Positions 13,001 through 24,100 of a DNA stretch of 64,000 nucleotides are shown in pieces. Positions within the stretch are counted from its first letter, which is position 1. Each line of letters opens with the position of its first letter. The stretch covers positions 4,719,501 to 4,783,500 of the forward strand of contig NC_088310.1 of assembly GCF_910592395.1 (NCBI RefSeq). Direction: 5' to 3'. This DNA is from Lineus longissimus. Taxonomy: Eukaryota > Nemertea > Pilidiophora > Heteronemertea > Lineidae. Made by a program: the position numbers and the translations under genes. Below the pieces are notes generated by a model, which was not told the origin of the DNA, ran no database searches, and worked only from the letters and a program-made list of their open reading frames with translations.

Positions 13001-13376
13001 CCCTACTTTTACATTTTCACTGCCCATGAAAGTGTATATTAGCCTCTCATTTCCTGTTCAAAACTCTGGCACAAGGGGAATGTATTGCGTTGTACAGACA
13101 GGAAAGAGATTCCATTGTGGTCCATTGGTCCCAAATTGGTCTTTTGAGGACAATGTCACAACCAGCGTGTAGTAATAAGCTCACTTTCAAGTTCTCTCTT
13201 GGAGAACACAATGTGAGGTCTACTGAAAAATCAGTGAGAGTGAACAGGGCAGGAACTATTTCAATCAATGCTCTATATTGTTTTCGTCCTTCTCTTTTCA
13301 GCCCTTCCAGTCAGTTGTGCCACCCATCCCAATCTTGGAGAAATTGAACGACACGTACTCGCAGGGTCAGGTGTAG
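10012..13376 (+). CDS. SPATA17: SPATA17, IQ-motif spermatogenesis/cilia protein
   Basis: Eight coding exons: 10012-10118, 10991-11080, 11263-11344, 11551-11601, 11813-12072, 12275-12574, 12836-12965 and 13302-13376. They total 1095 nt (364 residues); human SPATA17 is about 361. Three IQ calmodulin-binding motifs are visible: VQAWWRGQTTRAYL, VQRRWRGFLGRKHF and IQKVWRGYYTRKYIF. They are followed by a charged helix and the family blocks HHLLSTEVLPGMYNSPF, PTLRVATDYF, SSKYGHLPYG-like and PFQSVVPPI near the C-terminus. The last residues (YSQGQV) match the vertebrate end. The start at 10012 is the first in-frame ATG after the divergent gene; later in-frame ATGs at 10051 and 10060 are possible. Known family role: axonemal, in sperm flagella and motile cilia, with calmodulin as likely partner. 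No defects were seen. Confidence 0.95.
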
Positions 13377-14029
13377 CCAGCTCGTCACGTAAAACTCTTG
13401 TCATCGAATCATTCGTCCATACTCATTACCCTCATCCATTAGGAACACTGCAAAAAGAACTATGTTTATGTGGAACTCCTTTTCTTGGTCACTGACTGTT
13501 TGAATATCTACAATACTGTAAGCCCCAACATTTTGGTTGCTGTTCAATATTTTGCAGTTAAAAAAAGGTATGTCATCATTGAAGTGTCCAATTATTGAGA
13601 TTGGAAAAGAAAATTACCTTCTGCAAAGAATTGTAGGCACTAAAATACAAATCAAGCACATATGGGCAACTAAATTGAGATTTGCATTTCAGAAGTCAGA
13701 AATGTTGATGTGTCCTATTAAGTAACGTTGTTGTCTTCACTTAGTTGTCTCTTTGCCCTGAACTTAACCAATTTTAATGTAAATTTTGTCAAAAAAAGAT
13801 GAATTAAATATTTTGTATATATTATAAGGCGTGGTTGGTTTGATTTTCGATTGCTCCATCCCTTAATTGCCTGTCTTCGATGTTGTCCAATCAAGTCTCT
13901 GTGTCCCCTCTCAACTGCTTTGATCTGTATGGTTGACACTTACCTGTTGTCAGAAGCTTGTCTGTTCATTTCACAGTGTGCTGGACATTGATTCCTGTTT
14001 GCATTTGGATTGAGTAGAGGACAGTCGTC
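13377..14029. other. 3' flank of SPATA17, no gene seen
   Basis: AT-rich sequence between the SPATA17 stop and the minisatellite. No exon or RNA gene was recognised. A clear poly(A) signal close to the stop was not found; ATTAAA occurs near 13803. Confidence 0.4.
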
Positions 14030-16740
14030 TCATACATTTGTCTCAAATTCACGGAGGGGATCAGAAGATTGATCCTTGGTATCTTTAGGATTCAAATCTG
14101 TTCCTTGGGACCAGTCCCAATTCTCTCTGTTTGTGACAAGTCCCAATTCTGTCTGGTTGTGACCAGCCCCAATTCTGTCTGGTTGTGACCAGCCCCAATT
14201 CTGTCTGGTTGTGATCATCTCAGATCTATCAACGTCTTGGCAAGACGTCGGAGCTGCCAGGTTCAAAATCTGGTTGCTGTGGCTATCTTATCTTACAGTT
14301 CTGAAGACACAATAAGCAGCGAGACCAGATTCTATCTGGTTGTGACGGTCTCATCTTTCTCACTGTGTTGGCATGAAATTCAGCAACTAGACCAAATTCG
14401 GTCTGGCTGTTACTGTTTTAAATCAATTGATGCGTTGGAAAGATGGTAGAGCTGCCAGGTCCGATTCGGACTGGTTTTGACTATGTCACTGCTCACCATG
14501 TTTCATCCCTCTCACTGTGCTGAGAAGACAGTAGAGCTGCCAGGGCCAATTGACCTGGTTGTGGCTGTCGTCATCTTTCTTACTGTGTGGGCTAGGAGGA
14601 GTTGCAAGGCCCGGTTTTGTCAGGTTGTGGCTGTAGTATCTCTTTCATGGTTCTGGCGACACGATGGAGCAGCCAGCCAAGAACGGAGCTGTCAGGTCCG
14701 ATTCCGTCAGGTTGTGATTGTTAGTTATATCGGTCTCACAACTATACTGAATAAGACCTGGCAGCTCCACCACTTGCCAACACGTTGATAGATTTGGGAC
14801 AGTCACAGGCAGACCAAATGAGACCTGGCAGCGTCACCATGTTTCCAACACGGTGAGAGACCAAGGAGTCACTCTCAATCAGACCGAGTCGAACAAGGCA
14901 GCTCCAATGACTTTCTTTCTGCTAGGGTGAGGGAAGTAAGACAATATCAGCCACATCGAAAGGGACCTACCTTGTCAGCATAATGAGAAAGAAGAGACAG
15001 CTACAACCAGACGGAATCTGACCAAGCGGTTCCATCGTGTTGTCGTTACAGTGTGAAAGATTGGACAGCCAGAGCATGACCGAACTCGAGCTTTAGAGAC
15101 AGTCACAGCCAGCTGTAATCTTACCTGGCTGCCTCATCTTGTCGCCGGAATTGTGAAAGAGCTAACAGAGCCACAACCAGACAGAACCGGGCCCAGCAGC
15201 TCCCCCGTATTATCTACACGGTTAGAGAGGTTATACGGTCACAACCATAACTATTTGACCAGGGAAGCTCCACCGTCTTGCATACACGGTGAGAAAGGTG
15301 ATACAGTCGAAACCCGACCGAATCGGTCCTGGCAGCTCCACCGTCGTGCCTACACGGTGAGAAAGGTGATACAGTCAAAACCAAGACCAAATTGGCCCTT
15401 CCAGCTCCACCGTCTGAGAGTTGATACAGTCACATCCACGGACCGAATCGGCCCTGGGAGCTCCACCGTCTTGCCAATACGGTAAGAAAGATGAGACTGT
15501 CACAACCACACCGAATAAGCCTTCGTAGCTCCACCGAAACCCTGAGAGGAAGGCAATTACAATCATACTGAATCAAACCTGGCTGTTCCACCGTCTTGAT
15601 CTGATCTGGCCAACCCGGTGAGAAACCGATGAGACAAGCACAACCAGACCGAGTCGAACATGGTAGCTCCATCTTGCCAACAGGGTGAGGGAAATACGAC
15701 AGCCACAACCAGACTAAGTGGAATCTGCTTCCTCCACTGCCTTGCCAGCTCAGTGAGACGGATGAGACAGTCACAACCAAACGGAATCTGTCCTGACTGA
15801 TCAATCGTTCCGTCGTCACTGTACGAAAAATAGACAACCACAGCCAGACGGATTGCACCCGGCAGCTCAACCGTCTTATAGGGACTGTCTCAAATCAGTC
15901 AACATGTTGGCAAGGCGTTGTTGCTGCCATATTAGATTAGTTCTGGTTGTGAGTGTCGGTGTCTCATCGTGTTGGTCACATGGTGAAGCTGCTAGGTCCC
16001 ATTCGGCTTGGCGGTGACGGTTTTGACTCTCCTACCGTGTTGACAAGACGATGGCGCTGCCAGGCTCGATTCCATCTGGTTGTGAGTGTCTCACCTCTGT
16101 CAAGGTGCTGGCAAATCAGTGGGGCTGTCAGGTCCCTCTTGGTCTGGCTGTGGCTGTCTAATTGTTACCTCACCCTGTTTGCAAGACGCTGGAAGTGCAG
16201 TGTTTGATTCGGTCTTGCTGTGGCTGTCTTCACTCTCATTCTCACAGCTTCGGCGCGATGGAGCAGAAAGACCAGATATTCCTTCTGGTTGTGACTGTCT
16301 TATTGTGAGACAACACAATGGAGCTGCCAGACACATTATTGTCTAACAAGGGGTATGTGTTTGAAAGACAGTGGAAAGGCCAGGCCCAATATGGTCTGGT
16401 TGTGCATGTTTTATCTCTCTCAACGGAGTGTTAAGACAGTACAGCTGCCTGGCCTTATTCTCTCCCCGTGCTAGCAAGAAAATGCAGAGACAGCTTATTT
16501 GGTGTGGTTGTGGCTGTCCTTTCTAACATGTTAGCAAGATGGTAGAGCAGCCATGTCCCATTTGGTCTTGTTGTGACTGTCTTCTCTCTCACATTTCGGA
16601 GGTGGATCAGCTGGGGGTTTGGTTATAGGCTCGTCATCTCTCTCATGAGTTGGCAAGATGGTGGGGCAGCAAGACTGGATTGCGACTGGTCATGACTGTT
16701 GCATCTGTCATGCTAAGGGGGTCAATGACCAATTGGAGGT
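14030..16740. repeat. degenerate minisatellite with two switches of unit direction
   Basis: Many decayed units of about 60-70 bp share a core such as GGAGCTGCCAGGTCCGATTC, then GTCTGGTTGTGAC, then a CT-rich spacer and TGTTGGCAAGACG. From about 14030 to 14750 the units read in the plus direction. From about 14750 to 15885 the same motifs appear as reverse complements (CTGGCAGCTCCACC, AACACGGTGAGA). From about 15890 to 16720 they read plus again. Open frames in this block are short and differ between units, so it is not read as coding. Confidence 0.85.
14107..14218 (+). repeat. 26-bp tandem sub-repeat, about four copies
   Basis: The unit CCAATTCTGTCTGGTTGTGA plus six bases repeats at a 26-bp step, with the last two copies nearly identical. 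It is a locally amplified fragment of the larger unit of this array. Confidence 0.85.
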
Positions 16741-16794
16741 GTCAAGATAGCCACTCTCCTGGTGACTTTTCAGCGGTGGAACAACCTGGGTACT

Positions 16795-16857
16795 CAATAA
16801 CCAGCTGGAAGAGTCAAGCTTGTTAATGGGGACAAGTTACTCTTCCAGCTGGCTATC
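16795..16857. repeat. inverted repeat at the array edge
   Basis: ATAACCAGCTGGAAGAGT is mirrored about 15-20 bases later by ACTCTTCCAGCTGGCTAT. A third copy, CTCTTCCAGCTGGTTAT, follows near 16937. It marks the right border of the minisatellite region. Confidence 0.7.
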
Positions 16858-16979
16858 AATTTGGCCTCGTGTGGTTTCAACTCCACCATCTGCCCACCAA
16901 TCGGCAGTCAGCTTGGAGTTTGAAAGATATTTGCCTCTTCCAGCTGGTTATAAAGACATTTGTTGTCCAGATGGTTATC

Positions 16980-17924
16980 ATTATTCTAACCATTCAATAT
17001 AGAAAGATGAAAAAACAATTTCTTACACAATAAAGGCTATTTTATTCTCTTTATTAACAAAGGGTATTTACAAAAGTCAATATTGCTCCAAAATATACAT
17101 ATGTAAAATCTTTTTGTACAAAACTTGGTAAGTTAGTAACTATTAACACAGTCGTGGCTACAATTTCATTACAAATCAACAAAAATGTTTTTCCCCTGAA
17201 ACTAGATGTTAGTCACTTGATATGTTCAGAAAATGGAACTACATTGGAACCTCCCTCAAAAACTCCTCTCTATTCGGGACACCCTGTCTATCATAGACAA
17301 CACATTTGGCTCCAAATTCGTCTTTACCGTTCAAATTCTTCGATTGTGACGTCAACAGAAGTACATCTATTGGTTACACCTTTAAGGACAGCATCCAATT
17401 TTGAGAAAATTACTTCTTCAATGTACACTTCAGTAACCTTCATAACTCACTGTTATGTCGCCAAGGTTTACAAAATATGCATTATTTGTTTGATCCATTT
17501 ATACAATTATTGTCTCCTGATATGTTAGATCTGATGTTAGACTACGTCAGTCTATTGATAATCATTTTCCAAGAGTTACTCTTCATAATGTTAGAAACAT
17601 CTAATCCTATTCATCTAGTTTTTTGCAACTTTCTTGACCTAAAAAGTCACCCTTCCAGGAAAAGGATGTCATGGACACACGCGTGGCGACTTCAGACCAC
17701 GGCTAAAGGTCTTCAATATAGAAGCCTGTATATCAACTGTACAAGAGTGACACATTTGTGAAAATGACGTTTACAAAATCAATCAAATGTAATACTGAAA
17801 CTGGCCAGAAGCATCACAGGACTGCCTCTGAGAAGCTGTAACTGAATACCATACTCGACTATTTGGTTGCCACCTTATAGTAATAACCAGACTGATAATA
17901 TCTAAGTTTTCACTTAAAATAACC
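16980..17924 (-). other. probable 3' UTR of the type II membrane protein gene
   Basis: AT-rich, with no convincing exon. On the minus strand, AATAAA-type signals occur at about 17040-17062, about 870-885 bases after the distal stop codon. The stretch may therefore be the 3' UTR of the gene ending at 17925. Confidence 0.35.
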
Positions 17925-18113
17925 TCAGTACATAGGGTCAGTGCTACACATTAGTACATGGATACCACACTGAATTTTTTTCGCTCCTTGCTTAAGATTT
18001 CGGCACTGACATCGGTACTTCAACTTATCTGATCCAGGTTCGATCTCGATGGCATTTCTGGACGTGTATGAAAAACCGACAGTGGAACACGCCACACCAA
18101 CAAACACGAATTC
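17925..18113 (-). CDS. distal alternative last exon, five-cysteine domain (version 2)
   Basis: This exon is entered in phase 0 after a TTTTTGCAG acceptor, encodes 62 residues and then stops. It reads EFVFVGVACSTVGF, then CQC, then CGIHVLMCST. All five cysteines line up with the proximal copy at 18891-19085. The C-terminus is DPMY, whereas the proximal copy ends AQK. Both exons accept the same upstream exon, so they are best read as alternative 3' terminal exons. Confidence 0.7.
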   Translation of the reverse strand, partial: EFVFVGVACSTVGFSYTSRNAIEIEPGSDKLKYRCQCRNLKQGAKKIQCGIHVLMCSTDPMY

Positions 18114-21100
18114 CTGCAAAAAGGGATGATTAAAGATTGAATTATAATACGGGTATTAAACATAAGATCAAGTATTTTGATGACGTCTTACCATATTGAT
18201 GTGTATTTTTGATAAAAATTCAAAATCTGATATTCGAAATAAGTTCCTCCAGTCAACACTCGATTCTCAACTCATATACTTTTCTCATGGCCTGCATTCT
18301 GACAACAGTATACTTACCCCGTGATCCGTTAAGAAATAAAGGAAGCAACAAATGAATATCTTTTTTTACAGAAATCTCAAACAACCGATAATAAAAGTAT
18401 TACAAATATCAATCTTTTTCACAATCAAGGACAACAGTCACCCAAGTGCTGGAGACGGACATTCCTGAGTGTTCAGCCCTGGCCTTACTCTGTGATATTT
18501 ATTTGACCTGAATATTCCTGTTTCGGCTGTTAATCCAACCTCATCTCCTCAAATAAGGCGAATAGTCTAAAGGATGCGATCCATTACACGTGTAGTACAT
18601 GCAGGGTACGTTATCCAATCCTCTACGACAAGGTATCCCACTCCATCCTCAATAGATTAGCAGATCATATATAAATGCATAATCCTGTAATCTCCGAATT
18701 GTCATTCAGCCAGAAAGCGGCCAGGGAATAACTGGCAAATATGTAGCGCTTGCCCAATATTCTCTAAAACCGACCATGAATTTTCGGATATTGATGCATA
18801 AAACACAGCTGCTTCACCTCCCCACTCGGCGGCACCCGCTTCATCGAGTCCTGGATCCGCCCCTGTACCTTGAGTATGCTGTTCCATCTTCTATTTCTGA
18901 GCAGTACTACACATTAAAACGTGGATTCGACACTCAAATTTTTTAAAGTTCACCTCCTTCTTGATGCAATTACACTTGTACGTCAGATATGGCGTCTCCT
19001 GGCCATTTATGATCAACGGGGCGATTTTTCGTGAATGGCTTTTGAAGCCAATCGTTGAGCACTGTGCGCCAACAACAACATAAGACTGGAATCAGAGAAA
19101 AGTTCATAATTGAAAACACTGAATAAATCAATTCGATCGATCATAGTAAGCCTGTGACACTGTCCCTTATGGGTTAAATTCACATATACCTGAGGCACAT
19201 TAGTCACTGGTGTCCAACGCTTAACCAAAATTCTGCAGATTTTAATACTCAGTTTCTCTATATGCAAGGAGTGTTGTTTACTGAGGGTGTCTGTGAGTCA
19301 GTTTTGACAAGCTGAACTCAAGCAAATGATCTAGACAAGCCAATGAAAACTGTTGACCGGCCAGTGAGGTGTGTCACAATTTCACACGGGTCGGTGGTCA
19401 CTCGTTAAGAGTGGTGAGGTTTAAAGATAATGGCAGAGGTTTAAAGATAATGGCAATCTACAATGATATTGAAACATATGATTTTTTGAAGCAAGTTGAA
19501 GACTACAAGCAGCTCCTAAGCAAAGCATAAGCAGGAAGCCATGCATATTGGAAATACATATACACATAAAAGATGAATAAAGACACAAAATTTGAGTAAG
19601 ATTTAAACCTGTTTGAGGAATGTGGCAGACTGTAAACTTACCTATGAGCTTTTCGAATCCTTTTCCATTGGGTCAACCATTCAGGGAACTCCCATCATCT
19701 ATTTCTTTATCGTTTTATTGAAATATTTTGTCCAACAGAGCAAGTGGCAAGAGTTCTAGTTTGACTTGCTTGTTTTTTTGAGATTATTTGGACGATTTGA
19801 ATTGTAGGAGGAAACTGGGGAACCCGAAGGCAACCAACACTCTCATGAGTGTGCATGACATGCACTGCTCCATATCAGATGTGAACAGCTGACATTTGGA
19901 TGGCAAAATGATGTTGTTATGCCAGTGCAACACCACTCACGCTCACATAATGGTACAAAGTTCTTGGGCTGTACCGGGCAGTACTTTTCAGTGATTTATA
20001 CGCCTTTCAAAATACAGAATTGAGAGCCGAGTGTCGACTGGGTGAATTGGTTATTAATGTTTCCGAATCAATTTCCACTAATTCACACATGACTAAATCC
20101 AAATTATGAGTCAAAATTGCAGGAATTAGCTAAATATTCAGACTGTATGGGTCATAAAAAAAGTTCACCAGTATAACAAAGTAATTTTTTTAAAGTTGTA
20201 GGACATTGCAATAAGTTGGTTAATTAAGTTAAAGAATCAGTTTGAGAATGTGCATGGTATGGTTATGGTTAGTGCAGTGTCATTGGGGATGCGATAGTTT
20301 GATATTATAACAAACTCACCAAGACGTAAACATTTTTTGACTACTTGCTTAAGGATGGAGAGTTGTTAGTCTGACATGCATGAACACACGAGCAACTAAA
20401 TCTATGAATGAAGACTGGAATCGATTCACAACAATGGAATGGATCAGGTGAGACATGATCATTAATATCACTGTCCAAGGCTTCACCTTGTTGTTTTCTG
20501 ATGTAAAAACCTAGTGGATTTGTTAATGGCTACTACGCTATTGCCTGCGACTTCTCAAAGTCGATACTTTGGACAAAATCAGAGTATTGATATTATTTGG
20601 AAACACCAACAATAAGTATATTGAATGAAGCCATACAAAGATTATTTTTGGGTTGTTTCAGCTGGAAGAACCAAGAAAACCATCGATTTAGTTGCCTGCA
20701 TGTAACTTATGGGAATATTTTGCGAATAAAAACAAAATAGCCTTGAGGCACAAGACTTCAGTATACTGTGTTAATGTAATTAAGCCAGTTAGGGGCACAT
20801 GTAGTAGGCCAATACATGAAACAGACATATCAACCAGCTTAATTATGTCAACACAGTGTATAAGTTGGAAAAGAGAGAATGAAGTAAAGAACCTTTTGAA
20901 TTAGTCACACTGGAACTGAAACTGTAAACCAGGACATTTTCACCAGTGACTGATTTTCATGAAATCTCAAATAACATAAAACCGATCCTTCTTCCATTTT
21001 TAAAGATGACAGGAATCTGAACCAGTGGTGGTCTGGGATGACTCAGTCAAGTAAATTTCCAGTGCACAGTACAATGATGCATTGCATGATGTACTATGAG

Positions 21101-24100
21101 AACCTCTTTCATGGTGCTCCAACAAGATGGGGCAAGGCTATCTCCGTTCATCTCCAAGATTTATAGGAACGGCTGGGTCTTTTTGTAGCCTTTTTGGCAT
21201 GTTTGGCAGACCATTGTTGACATGAATTTTGAAGATTTGTCAAAGTTGACGTTTCAAAGCCCTGAATTCCCAGTTTACAGCATTTGAAATTGAACAAAAT
21301 AAGGGAACTAGAACTAAGGAGATAGACACTTTGTTATCCCACAATGTCCAGAAAAAAACATGTGCTCAAATACTGAAGCAAAATCTTGTTTATGTGTGTT
21401 TTGAAATACAGTACAATTTTAACGTTTTGTTTTCATGGCATCGGTGGCAATTGTGTTGAGTCTTGACCACACAATGTCATAAAACAAAACGTTTGGTTTT
21501 CTATTATAAAGGATTTAAAAACCTCTGCCAAATGATCTCACAGTCACACCTGTGTGTGCTTCTAGCATTAGGGAAAATAACAGATTATAAAGGCAGTTTG
21601 GCACTAGATTTTTCTGCATTGCGGACAATAATTTTACCTCGGGTTCTGTCAGTGTACTCTGTTTGGAGGAAATGTTTAAAATGGGTGCTAGCAATTAGTG
21701 GTGGGATCTGTACACCGGTGTAAGCCAAATACCGTGGGAAATTAGGACTGAGACTGATGATTGAATGTAACAGAGTTGTGGGCTTCGTGGCTTCAACTGG
21801 GCAGTTACGTTTAAAAATTTAAACAAAACTGATTTAACTATTGTCTTACTGTCTGTAAAACAAAAACTAAATTTTTTATAAATTTTTCAGTTACTGAAAA
21901 TAATCTTCACGCGTATATTTCCAGTAATTGACCAGCTTCATGAATTTTCAAAAGCATTAGTGCTGAAGCATTGTGTTGAGTGTCTTCAATCAGCCAAGTA
22001 CATCAACCGTATGACAACATCCTAAGGTTTCAGTCAGTGTCAGTCCTTTCTCGATCCAAAACCGGTTTTCATGCAAACAGTAAACCTCATGCAAACAAAC
22101 CAAAACCAGGGCACTCAATCGAGCCAGTTATGGGATTCCCATAACTGACTTTACATGCGGAGTTGCTGCTGCCACCTGTTGCTCATGACATTTAAGTGCT
22201 ATTTAGAACAATATCACGATTTGAATTTGCGACGAAGACAACACAGATGGTAAGGTGTAAACACTGGGAATGGTGAACTATCCAAATTACACACAGGGCT
22301 CTTACTCTAGGGATAATAAGAATTGCAAAATTTTAAAAGCTTATAAAAGCGCGTAAGCAAATAGCTGGCAGTTTGTCATATGAACTGCTGTGTGTGAATC
22401 CAAAGTAACGATTGGTAGACGTGCATGCATTGTTTTTATCTTCGTGACAGAAGGAAGAAGGCACAGATCCAAAAAGAAGTGTCACTGCTCCCGATTTGGT
22501 TAAAAAATCTGAGAAAGACACAGATGCACATCTATACCTGTATGTCAGGATCCACACACATGCAACAAGCCAAAATTCAACACAAGCTTCACGAAGGCAG
22601 TGCTGTACAGGAAAGTGTAACGCGTCTCTTGAACAATGCTTACCGCAGACTCCTCAACATAGGGCGTATCCAGTTCATCATGAACGGTGGAAAAGCTCTC
22701 GTGTATTGTCGTGTTCAGCTTACAATCGGTCAACGCCGTCTGCAAAAGAAGCATTAGAGAAGAGATAAAGCTTTTTCTGGTCAGTTCGTACAGGAAGTGG
22801 ATTTTACAGCTTGAGCGCAAATCACAACTTCATCAGGCTTGAGAAAATATTGGTGTTTAGTCGGTAGGTAGTAGAAGAGACAACTTACACTATTCAACCT
22901 CACAAAATCATCCTTCAAGGTTTGCAATTCTGGCATGAGAGTTCCATGAATCGTGTCATTGAGTGATGTTATCTGTGTCTTGATGGTGTCAACAGACTTA
23001 ATCATCGGGTTGATCTTATTTGTTATGAGTTGATTGATTTTATCGGACACTCCCCGATTGTTTTGAAGTGCTTCTTCCCGGAATTGGTCAACCTAGGAAA
23101 ATGATAAAAATAATATGTCAGTTCAAGAGGTCTCTGGCAGGGTAGTAGGATTAAGGGACACTTTACCTGGCATGGGCTATTGAACCATCTATTTTGTTGA
23201 TGGAGTTAGTGTGAGTGAGTGCGCAAGACAATCACAAGCCACAGGGAAAGGGTATTTTGCTTGAGTCTTGCATTGAAGCACATTGCAATGAATCAAGGTG
23301 CCCATTCAAAGGACATGGCAAAGCTAAGGGCATCAAAGACATGGCAATCAAAGTCTGTGTACTTCTGATCTTCTCAGCAGTTTTAATGCACTATGAGATT
23401 TCTTGGCACTTAATTCGTGAAAAATATAATTCTCAGCACTTAAAGAAAAAAATAATTTGTTTTTTTAGAGACCTCTGATCTCATCTACTTTGATGCAAAG
23501 CAAAAGCTGGAGTAGACATACTTACTTTCGAGTCGACCAGGATTATTTGATTAGTATTTTCAGTCACTCGAGTGTCTAAGCCGCTTACAGCTGCAGTATT
23601 TGACGAGGTATTTTTCACAACTTCATCAAACCTTGTCAGTAGTGTCGAGTTGTGACTGGTGTTGCCGATGAAACTCAGCACCGTGTCGAGTTCAACAACC
23701 TGAAATCAAAACAGATGGAATATAAAAAGCAGCTTTCTCCTCTGTTCTTTTTTTCTAGTATATATCGATGTTGGTATAAAAGGGACACTTCACGTCTCTG
23801 TGGAAGTTTATGTTGGCTCCTTAATAAAGGTACAGTTCCAAATCTTAAGGAGAAGTTGAGTAAAACAGGTACCAATACCAACCTTGGACTCCAGATCATT
23901 CACTCTTTTTAAAGCTGCCTCTAATGCTGCTTCCAGTTGAATTGTTTTATTTCTAGCACCATTATCAACTGAAAATGCAAATGTTCAAATGGTGAAACAA
24001 TTTCTGGAATTGAATTATCAACCAGGGGATGCCGGTATCAAATGCTGCAATCTAGTTCTCATTGCTTAAAGTGAACTTATCCTAGCAATGCACTTAATAT

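Noticed and set aside
15153-16346. Several open frames of 80-146 codons on both strands
   Set aside because: They lie inside the degenerate minisatellite, overlap each other in opposite directions and reflect repeat periodicity.
18702-18887. Minus-strand frame of 61 codons containing GGGGCGGATCCAGG
   Set aside because: The phrase looks like a common transposon-derived fragment. The frame lies between the two alternative last exons without a usable phase.
22333-22557. Possible extra exon of the membrane protein gene after TTTCTCAG
   Set aside because: In the phase required by the upstream exon it stops after two codons. In the open phase it does not join and shows no cysteine framework.
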